Source of the DNA: Bacteroidetes bacterium HGW-Bacteroidetes-8
GTDB taxonomy: Bacteria > Bacteroidota > Bacteroidia > Bacteroidales > UBA932
Assembly (NCBI GenBank): GCA_002840895.1
Contig: PHCZ01000006.1
Location: 238,938 to 302,937 of the forward strand
Length of the DNA stretch: 64,000 nt
Reading direction: 5' to 3'
Part shown: positions 34,668 through 41,478 of the stretch, piece by piece
How positions within the stretch are numbered: the stretch's first letter is position 1
Layout: the number at the start of each line of letters is the position of its first letter
Notes under the pieces: generated by a model
Told to the model about the DNA's origin: nothing
The model's database searches: none
The model's input: the letters and a program-made list of their open reading frames with translations, nothing else
Made by a program: the position numbers and the translations under genes

Positions 34668-34788
34668 TTGGCAGTGTTTGATGAAAGCTATTGACAAACA
34701 ATATGTTGCAAAACCCAGTTTTCCAAATATGGAAAACTGGGTTTTGCATTTAATTGATATATTGAAAGTTGCATCAAACACTGGCAGA
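34668..34788. repeat. stem-loop 3'-end element, copy D
   Basis: The termini contain the exact inverted pair CAGTGTTTGATG (34672-34683) / CATCAAACACTG (34772-34783). The centre is a perfect 17-bp hairpin, GCAAAACCCAGTTTTCC (34708-34724) / GGAAAACTGGGTTTTGC (34731-34747). The architecture and AAAACCCA core match copy B, although the termini have diverged. It lies between convergent genes, and the stop codon of the minus-strand gene (34774-34776) is inside the right terminus. Confidence 0.7.
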
Positions 34789-35487
34789 GCGCATTTTGGC
34801 AAAGGAGAGGATGAGCCCCAATACTATGGAGAGGGATGCTGCGAAGATCACTTTATAGGTGTCCGGCAGCAAAAAAGTGATGGTGTGGGCGGGAATCCAG
34901 AATAGTGGGATGGTTTTGCCCACAACAAATTTCAAAAATCCGCTCCAGTCGATCACCGAGATGGCTCCCGAGATTGTCATTTTTTGTCCGGCAGAATTCT
35001 TGCCGGCATTATTGCCGGAAGAACGTGCATCGATCCAGGTGTCGGTTATGCGGTGGGCGGCCATAAATACCGGGGCAAAGGTGAGGTTCATAATTGCAGA
35101 TATATAGAGGGCTTTGAGCAGTTTTGCCAGAAACCCGCCGGCCATACCAGAACCGCCGGCCAAGCCTCCTGTCCAGAGCAGGCCTTTGTTGATAGCGCCG
35201 GAGACGCCATCTGCATAAACGGAGAACATCATCACAATTAAAACTCCCAAAACACCCCAGATGAACATTTTGGGGAGCATCCCGGGAACCATCTGCCATC
35301 TTTTAAAAACGAGTCTGGTGGCCAGGAATTCGCCCATTGTTGAGAGGATTGCAAATTTTATGAATCCCATAATGTAGGGGTGGGAAGATGTTGCTGAGAC
35401 AAATAGTTGATGGGTGGAGGGGATAATTAAAAATGCAGCAAATGCCGCAAGGATCATTACCCATATTGCTGTTCCGTATTTTGCCAT
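34774..35487 (-). CDS. polytopic inner-membrane protein, family not recognised
   Basis: The 237-aa product (start MAKYGTAIWVMIL at 35487) has about five to six hydrophobic helices. An upstream in-frame ATG at 35709 would overlap the divergent sigma gene and adds a non-hydrophobic, unlikely N-terminus. Recognisable stretches are IMGFIKFAILSTMGEFLATRL, MFIWGVLGVLIVMMFSVYADGV and a Gly-rich GGLAGGSGMAGGFL. No catalytic or transport motif is evident. The last residues (SASV) and the stop are encoded by the terminus of stem-loop copy D. Confidence 0.6.
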   Translation of the reverse strand: MAKYGTAIWVMILAAFAAFLIIPSTHQLFVSATSSHPYIMGFIKFAILSTMGEFLATRLVFKRWQMVPGMLPKMFIWGVLGVLIVMMFSVYADGVSGAINKGLLWTGGLAGGSGMAGGFLAKLLKALYISAIMNLTFAPVFMAAHRITDTWIDARSSGNNAGKNSAGQKMTISGAISVIDWSGFLKFVVGKTIPLFWIPAHTITFLLPDTYKVIFAASLSIVLGLILSFAKMRSASV

Positions 35488-35516
35488 TTTTGTTTTATCT
35501 TTATAAGTTGTGTGTG

Positions 35517-35524
35517 CAAAGATA
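35517..35524 (-). promoter_or_regulatory. -7 box TATCTTTG for the membrane protein
   Basis: Plus-strand CAAAGATA reads TATCTTTG on the minus strand, 29 nt upstream of the ATG at 35487. Confidence 0.4.
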
Positions 35525-35568
35525 TGCGTATTGTTAAATTTTGCATAGGGCGGATTAAATAAAATTTT

Positions 35569-35576
35569 TAGATTTG
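35569..35576 (+). promoter_or_regulatory. -7 box TAGATTTG before the ECF sigma gene
   Basis: Perfect TAnnTTTG match 7 nt before the GTG start, so the transcript would be nearly leaderless. Confidence 0.35.
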
Positions 35577-35583
35577 CATCATC

Positions 35584-36150
35584 GTGAGAGACAGTATTTC
35601 GTTTATCAATGGGGTTAATTCTAAAAATAAGAGCTCCTGGGAGGAGCTTTACAGCTACTTCTATGCTGCTTTGTGTAACTACTCGTCCAAGATAACCAAA
35701 GACAAACACACATCGGAAGATATTGTCCAGAGTATGTTTATCAGGTTGTGGGATTCCAATGTGATCTTTAATGACCTCTGTGGCCTAACTGCTTATCTCT
35801 ATAAATCTGTCTACTCAAGGTCGCTTAACTTTTTAAGAGACAATAAAAAGGGTTTGCCTATTGAGCCGGATGCCGTTAAAAACGAGTTATCCCTTGAGGA
35901 GAGATATATAGAAATGGCATTGGAGGAGGAGATTATCTCCCGCTTCTATAAGGCTTTGGAGGAGATGTCACCCCAGCAGAGGGAGATTATTCTTATGACT
36001 CTCAGAGGGGATAGGGTAGATGATATTTCGCGGAAGTTGAGCATCAGCCCAAATACTGTAAAGACGCAGAAGAAGCGGGCCTACACATTTTTGCGAGGCA
36101 AGCTGGGAGCCAGTTTTGTAGTTGTGAAATTCCTTCTCTTTACTTGTTAG
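35584..36150 (+). CDS. ECF sigma-70 factor
   Basis: The 188-aa protein has sigma region 2 (FYAALCNYSSKITKDKHTSEDIVQSMFIRLWD) and region 4 (SPQQREIILMTLRGDRVDDISRKLSISPNTVKTQKKRAYTFLRGKL), as in Bacteroidetes ECF factors paired with FecR-type anti-sigmas. The start is GTG (35584) because no ATG occurs before region 2. Its 3' end overlaps the convergent cutC gene by 11 nt. The usual neighbour FecR is not adjacent. The nearest one, at 40201, is separated from it by cutC and the transglutaminase-domain gene. Confidence 0.9.
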   Translation: MRDSISFINGVNSKNKSSWEELYSYFYAALCNYSSKITKDKHTSEDIVQSMFIRLWDSNVIFNDLCGLTAYLYKSVYSRSLNFLRDNKKGLPIEPDAVKNELSLEERYIEMALEEEIISRFYKALEEMSPQQREIILMTLRGDRVDDISRKLSISPNTVKTQKKRAYTFLRGKLGASFVVVKFLLFTC

Positions 36151-36889
36151 AGATTGCTGCACTCGCCTTTTCAAACGATGTCTCTTTACGCAGATAGTCG
36201 CCTCCAAGGATCTCGGGGGTGAATGAAAGTGGTGGTCGGTGAAGTGAGGCAGATGGTATATTTTCCGATGCAGATAGGTGAATTTCGGATACTCCGGTCT
36301 GCGCAATAATGCCGGCGATGTTTGATTCATTAATACCGGATCCGGGCATTATGATTACTCTGCCCGCGGCAATTTCGTTCATCTTCTTAAGAGTAGGAAT
36401 AGCCTCAAAAGCTGTTTGGGCACCTCCGGAGGTGAGCACCCTGTGGGCACCAAGGGCAATCACAGACTCCAATGATTGGAAAATATCTCTGGAAACATCA
36501 ATAGCCCTGTGAAATGTTACTGATAAAGAGTGTTTTGAGGCAGCCTCTATGAGGGGCCTGCAAAATTCCATATCTACATTGCCATATTTGTCCAGTGCCC
36601 CAATCACAACACCCGCTACCTTCAGCTGACCGCACATCTCAATATCCCGTATCATCACCTCCATATCTTCCCGACTATAGAGAAAATCCCCTTGACGAGG
36701 CCTTATAAGAACATTTATATCTATTGAGATCTCCTTCCTGGCCAGAGATATTACACCATATGAGGGGGTTACTCCACCAAGAGAGAGCACGCTGCAAAGC
36801 TCAACTCTTTGAGCACCTGCTCGCTCGGCCACTTTGCAACTCTCAAGAGAGCCTGCACAAATTTCTATTTTAATATTTTTCGAGTTCAT
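36140..36889 (-). CDS. cutC: CutC-family protein (copper homeostasis)
   Basis: The 249-aa TIM-barrel protein has the CutC pattern: IEICAGSLESCKVAERAGAQRVELCS, LGGVTPSYG, INVLIRPRQGDFLYS, VTFHRAIDVSRD, RVLTSGGAQTAFEA and MPGSGINESN. Historically linked to copper tolerance; the biochemical activity is not settled. The start MNSKNIKIEICAGS (36889) fits the family N-terminus better than the longer in-frame start at 36940. It is convergent with the sigma gene and divergent from the transglutaminase gene. Confidence 0.92.
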   Translation of the reverse strand: MNSKNIKIEICAGSLESCKVAERAGAQRVELCSVLSLGGVTPSYGVISLARKEISIDINVLIRPRQGDFLYSREDMEVMIRDIEMCGQLKVAGVVIGALDKYGNVDMEFCRPLIEAASKHSLSVTFHRAIDVSRDIFQSLESVIALGAHRVLTSGGAQTAFEAIPTLKKMNEIAAGRVIIMPGSGINESNIAGIIAQTGVSEIHLSASENIPSASLHRPPLSFTPEILGGDYLRKETSFEKASAAISNK

Positions 36890-36956
36890 TTTACGCCCGG
36901 GATAATCACCCATATATTTTGTGAACCTATTCACATCCAAATTTAAAAAAAATTTC

Positions 36957-36964
36957 TAAGTTTG
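36957..36964 (+). promoter_or_regulatory. -7 box TAAGTTTG before the transglutaminase gene
   Basis: Perfect TAnnTTTG match 38 nt upstream of ATG 37003. No clear -33 box. Confidence 0.4.
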
Positions 36965-37002
36965 ATAATTAATTGCAAATCTGCTTAAAACCCGCGCACA
37001 CT

Positions 37003-40000
37003 ATGTTGAAAAGAACTGTTTATGCACTTCTGCTTATGTGCATAGTAACCATTGTCGTAAAGTTATTTATCTCCCCGGCGGAGCCTCCTGTAATCTCAAA
37101 CCCGGCTTATATGGAGATGGTTGAAGAGAATTTTGAGATGAAAAAAGTGCTCATCGGCAATGACTCCCTCTTTACAATCTTTGAGAAATGTAAAACAAAA
37201 AGGGAGAGAGAGGCGCTTATGTTCCTCTATGCCTATATGCCAATTGGCGATATTGCCGACTACAATCCCGAGCTGTTTCTTGAAGGGGTAAGGCATTCGT
37301 TTAAGGTGAGAAGGGAGATGCCTTGGGGCAAGAGTATTCCGGAGGGTATCTTCCGGCATTTTGTTCTGCCGCTAAGGGCAAACAATGAGTCTTTGGACTC
37401 GTCGCGAGTTCTTTTCTACCAAGAGCTAAAGGATAGAGTAGAGGATCTTACGTTGTATGATGCTGTTATTGAGGTAAACAGATGGTGTCAGGAGAAGGTG
37501 GTTTATACTCCGTCAGATGAAAGAACCTCATCTCCGCTCGCAACGGTGAAGACAGCTTATGGCAGATGTGGTGAGGAGTCGGTATTTACCGTTGCTGCAA
37601 TGCGTTCGGTGGGGATTCCTGCCAGACAGGTCTACACTCCGCGCTGGGCTCATACAGATGACAACCACGCCTGGGTTGAGGTGTGGGTAGACGGGAAGTG
37701 GTACTACCTGGGTGCCTGCGAGCCTGAGCCAAAGCTAAATGTTGCCTGGTTTAGTGCAACTGCGCAAAGGGGTTTGCTGATGCATAGCAGGGTGTTTGGC
37801 TATTATGGTGGAGAAGAGGATATTATCAAAAGGACAAAAGTCTTTACCGAGATAAATGTAACTGCCAACTATGCCCCTGTGGCAAAGGTTAAGATACGGG
37901 TTACCGATACCGCCGGCAATCCGGTTGAGGGGACAGAGGTAGATTACAAAATTTACAACTATGCAGAGTATTACAGCGCAATCACCGCTGTTACCGGTGC
38001 AGATGGTATTTCACAAGCCACTCTTGGTAAGGGTGATATAATTGTCTGGGCGCACAAAAACGGGAAATTCGGATTCAAAAAAGTGACCCCTGGCGGGACA
38101 AATTCCGGGTCAGCTGCCGGGGCAAATTCCGACTCCGCGCAGGTGGTTCAAATCGTTCTGGACAGAGCTGAGGGGGATGTTTTTGCAGCAGATTTGGATA
38201 TTGTCCCGCCGGCAGAGGGAAAGGCAGATGTCAATATTACTCAGCAGGAGCGGGAGGAGAACAACAGACGAATTGCCTTGGGTGATTCGTTGAGAAAGGG
38301 CTACACCACAACATTTGCAGACAGTGCTTCAATTGCAGCGCTGATTGACGAACTCGAGAAAAAGGGGAGAGTTGTTCCAAAGGAGCGGGTAAAGAGATAT
38401 CTGCTCTCATCGCGCGGAAACCACAAAGAGATTGCAAAATTTCTGGAGTGGCTGCCTCAGGAGAGTTTTGAAACAGGGCTCGATATGCTTGATGTGATTA
38501 CCGAAAAAGATTTACGTGACACCCCTTCAAAAGTACTGGAGAGTCACATCAGAATTATTTTGGAGCAGGGCTATTCCCGGAAACTCTCCGAGCAGAACTC
38601 TTCCGGAAATACCGCCGGCTTGAACTCTTCACGGAATTATCCCGGCTTGAACACTTCCGGAAATACCGCCGGCTTGAACTCTTCACGGAATTATCCCGGC
38701 TTGAACACTTCTGGAAGTACCGCCGGCTTGAACTCTTCCGATGACTCCGCCGGCGAGAGTGAAATATTTAAGAGGTATCTGCTTAACCCGAGAATTGGCA
38801 AAGAGCCTCTTGGGTGCTGGAGGGAGTTCCTCTATAAAGAACTTGCCGGGAGAGGGACCGTAACTAACCCTCAGGCAAACTTAGAGAATAACTCGCAGGC
38901 AAAATTTGTCAATAACCCGCAGGCCATAATAGAGTTTTGTCGCAAAATCAAACCGGCTTCAAAACACAATCCGCAAAATATCCCGATAACTCCGGTGGGA
39001 GTTTATAGACTGATGGCGGCAGAGAGGGCATCTGCAGAGGGTCTCTTTATTGCAATCTGCAGGACATTCGGTATCCCGGCGAGATTCGAGGAGGTGACCG
39101 GAAAGGTCCAGTACTATTATGGAGGCGCGTGGGTTGAGGCAGATATCTTTGAAAAAGGAGACGGAGAATTATCCCTTAAAATTCAGGCAACTGATGGAAA
39201 TCAAACATCTGCAACGGAGATTAAGCCAAATACAGGTCGGCTGATGGTCAACTACAGGGGCAAGGTGGTTGATGATCCTAAGTTTGAGAGCCACTTTACC
39301 ATTGCCAAAATTGCAGATGGTATTATTAATACGCTTAATTTCAGAAATAAAGAGGGGTTTGAAGGGACAAACACTCTGCAAGGAACCTTTAAAACTCCTG
39401 TTAATTTGGAGCAGGGATATTACGCCCTGACCAGCGGAACACGGATGGCAAGCGGAAAGGTTCTTAGCAGAATATCTCTTTTTAAAATTGAGGCCGGCAA
39501 AACAACTAATGTCGAACTTGTGATGAGAGACGACCAGCAGGATTTGAGGGTAATTGGATCTCTCAATCCCGAAGCCAGGTTCTTCAACAACAGTGCGGCA
39601 AAAGAGCAGTCAATTCTTGAGTGCACCGGAAGAGGCTTCTTTGTGCTTGTCTTCCTGAAGTCTAACCACGAACCAAGCACTCACGCCATTAGGGATATCC
39701 TTAAAAATTCAGATGAGTTCGGCCGGTTAGGCAGATCTGTAATTCTACTCTTTAGAGAGAGTAAACAGCTTGAAGATATTGCTGCTGTGCGGGATATATC
39801 AGATAATCTGCCTAAGAACTTTGTGATGGGTGTAGATTCCGGCAGCAAGATATTGTTGGAGGCATCTGCCTCATTAAAGCTTGGAGATAATCCCGATATG
39901 CCTTTGATTGTGATTGCAGATACTTTCGGCAGAATTGTCTGGTACACGAAAGGGTATAATATCGGAACCGGAGGTCAGACACTAAATGCTTTTGCCAGAA

Positions 40001-40035
40001 CTCAGAGTAAAGTTCCGCATATTCAAGCAGATTAA
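37003..40035 (+). CDS. transglutaminase-like protein with C-terminal thioredoxin-like domain
   Basis: The 1010-aa protein begins with a signal/anchor (about 3-26). The transglutaminase core follows, with GRCGEESVF (Cys), DDNHAWVEVWVDGKW (His) and a following acidic residue, giving a complete triad. Then come an Ig-like segment (AKVKIRVTDTAGNPVEGTEVDYKIY) and a repeat-rich linker (about 534-587). A second, apparently non-catalytic transglutaminase-like segment (GLFIAICRTFGIPARFEEVTG) is next. The end is thioredoxin-like (GFFVLVFLKSN, NPDMPLIVIADTFGRIVWYTKGYN) without CxxC. ATG 37003 is preferred to a TTG at 36973. The role is probably periplasmic peptide or protein processing, but unproven. 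No operon partner. Confidence 0.8.
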   Translation: MLKRTVYALLLMCIVTIVVKLFISPAEPPVISNPAYMEMVEENFEMKKVLIGNDSLFTIFEKCKTKREREALMFLYAYMPIGDIADYNPELFLEGVRHSFKVRREMPWGKSIPEGIFRHFVLPLRANNESLDSSRVLFYQELKDRVEDLTLYDAVIEVNRWCQEKVVYTPSDERTSSPLATVKTAYGRCGEESVFTVAAMRSVGIPARQVYTPRWAHTDDNHAWVEVWVDGKWYYLGACEPEPKLNVAWFSATAQRGLLMHSRVFGYYGGEEDIIKRTKVFTEINVTANYAPVAKVKIRVTDTAGNPVEGTEVDYKIYNYAEYYSAITAVTGADGISQATLGKGDIIVWAHKNGKFGFKKVTPGGTNSGSAAGANSDSAQVVQIVLDRAEGDVFAADLDIVPPAEGKADVNITQQEREENNRRIALGDSLRKGYTTTFADSASIAALIDELEKKGRVVPKERVKRYLLSSRGNHKEIAKFLEWLPQESFETGLDMLDVITEKDLRDTPSKVLESHIRIILEQGYSRKLSEQNSSGNTAGLNSSRNYPGLNTSGNTAGLNSSRNYPGLNTSGSTAGLNSSDDSAGESEIFKRYLLNPRIGKEPLGCWREFLYKELAGRGTVTNPQANLENNSQAKFVNNPQAIIEFCRKIKPASKHNPQNIPITPVGVYRLMAAERASAEGLFIAICRTFGIPARFEEVTGKVQYYYGGAWVEADIFEKGDGELSLKIQATDGNQTSATEIKPNTGRLMVNYRGKVVDDPKFESHFTIAKIADGIINTLNFRNKEGFEGTNTLQGTFKTPVNLEQGYYALTSGTRMASGKVLSRISLFKIEAGKTTNVELVMRDDQQDLRVIGSLNPEARFFNNSAAKEQSILECTGRGFFVLVFLKSNHEPSTHAIRDILKNSDEFGRLGRSVILLFRESKQLEDIAAVRDISDNLPKNFVMGVDSGSKILLEASASLKLGDNPDMPLIVIADTFGRIVWYTKGYNIGTGGQTLNAFARTQSKVPHIQAD
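38602..38760 (+). repeat. 27-bp in-frame tandem repeats in the transglutaminase gene
   Basis: Units start at 38602, 38629, 38656, 38683 and 38710, encoding SGNTAGLNS and SRNYPGLNT alternately (54-bp higher-order repeat). The AGLNS motif also appears in the prmC repeats but with different codons. Confidence 0.88.
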
Positions 40036-40072
40036 GTTCCTCACATTCAGGCATATTAAAGTTGTCCGTTTA

Positions 40073-40102
40073 GCGGATGTGTTGTCCGCTGCGCGGTTTT
40101 TT
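40073..40102 (+). terminator. terminator after the transglutaminase gene
   Basis: CCGC-TGC-GCGG (40086-40096) is followed by TTTTTT. An alternative pairing GCGGA (40073-40077) / TCCGC (40085-40089) competes with it. Short but GC-rich stem plus U-tract. Confidence 0.5.
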
Positions 40103-40200
40103 AGAGCTTATGTCTGAAAATCAATAATATCCCACGATGCTTGGCATGGTTTGTCACCCGTTTTGTTTTGTTTTGTGTTATATAACAAACACGTGTAAAA

Positions 40201-41409
40201 ATGAGATGGGAAGAGATACAGGAGAGAGCCGCCAGGATGGTTGGGTTTCTTATTAGAAAAGAGAGAGTTGGCATTGATGGCAATCCGGAAAAGCCAGGTA
40301 AAGAGGAACTTTTAGGAATTGAAAAATTCAAAGACTCCAATGTTATTTACGAAAACCTCTCCCAAAGAGAGCAGTATGATTACAGAAGAGCATTCTTAAA
40401 ATTAAGCAGGAGAAACAGAATTCGCAAAACACTCAGATACTCTGCCGCAGCAGCTGTGGCGGCAATCTTTATAGGTGGAGCTCTGTTTGCAGGATATGAA
40501 TATCTATGGAGCCCTTCAATTGGAGGTGATTTGGTTGCAGATTATTCCAACATAAAACCTGTAGAGAAAAAGGCACGTTTAATTCTTGCAGATGGAATGG
40601 AGGTTGATATCAAGGCAGTTGGAGAGGCTGTGATAGAGCAGAACGGCAAAAAGATAAATATCGGCGCGCAGGGCGTCAACTACCAGGAAGATTCAAGAGA
40701 CTCCGGCAGTGGTAAAGTGGCCACCGCGAAAAAAAATATCTACAACACGCTTGAAATTCCAAGAGGAGGAGAGTACTCGTTGACTCTGGCCGATGGCACC
40801 AAAGTGTGGATGAATGCAGATTCCAAACTAAAATACCCAATCTCTTTTCTGGAAGATAGACGGGTGGTTTACCTTGAAGGGGAGGCCTATTTTGAGGTGG
40901 CAAAAGATGCCTCAAAACCATTTATTGTGAGTACAACATCCGGAGATATCTCTGTCCTGGGAACTCAGTTCAATGTTAAAAACTATGCCGAAGATAAAAC
41001 TATCTACACTACACTTGTAGAGGGCTCTGTACTGTTTAGGGGTACAACAAACAGAGAGACAATTCTCGCACCCGGGCAGCAAATCATCTTTTCTCCGGAA
41101 TACGGAACTCAGGAGCTGAAACAGGTGAATGTAAACAACTTCATAAGTTGGAAAGATAATCTCTTCCAGTTTGAAGAGCTTTCGCTGGAGGATATTATGA
41201 AGACCCTTTCAAGGTGGTATGATGTTACTGTCTCTTACGATAAAGAGGAGCTTAAACAGTTGCAGTTCTCGGGTAACCTGGACAAATACAGTAATATAGA
41301 GTCATTCTTAAAGCTGTTTGAGGTGGGTGCAAGAATTGAGTTCAAGGTAGACAAAAAGCATATACATATATCATCCAGTAAATGGTCAATCACAAAAAAC
41401 GTTAAATGA
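40201..41409 (+). CDS. FecR-family anti-sigma factor
   Basis: The 402-aa protein has a cytoplasmic N-terminal sigma-binding part and one membrane span (about 81-101). The periplasmic FecR domain (IPRGGEYSLTLADGTKVWMNADSKLKYP, VVYLEGEAYFEVAKD, GTQFNVKNYAED) is followed by a C-terminal DUF4974 (FQFEELSLEDIMKTLSRWYDVTVSYD). It relays the state of the STN-bearing SusC encoded next to a cognate ECF sigma factor. The sigma gene normally directly upstream is missing here; the one at 35584 is the only candidate in this stretch. Confidence 0.93.
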   Translation: MRWEEIQERAARMVGFLIRKERVGIDGNPEKPGKEELLGIEKFKDSNVIYENLSQREQYDYRRAFLKLSRRNRIRKTLRYSAAAAVAAIFIGGALFAGYEYLWSPSIGGDLVADYSNIKPVEKKARLILADGMEVDIKAVGEAVIEQNGKKINIGAQGVNYQEDSRDSGSGKVATAKKNIYNTLEIPRGGEYSLTLADGTKVWMNADSKLKYPISFLEDRRVVYLEGEAYFEVAKDASKPFIVSTTSGDISVLGTQFNVKNYAEDKTIYTTLVEGSVLFRGTTNRETILAPGQQIIFSPEYGTQELKQVNVNNFISWKDNLFQFEELSLEDIMKTLSRWYDVTVSYDKEELKQLQFSGNLDKYSNIESFLKLFEVGARIEFKVDKKHIHISSSKWSITKNVK

Positions 41410-41478
41410 TCAAATAACAAAATAGACATATGATCAATAAATAACTATAAAACTTTTACTTAACAAAAACTATAATTT

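Noticed and set aside
35488-35709. 74-residue N-terminal extension of the membrane protein
   Set aside because: It overlaps the divergent sigma gene and the promoter boxes, and is not hydrophobic like the rest of the protein.
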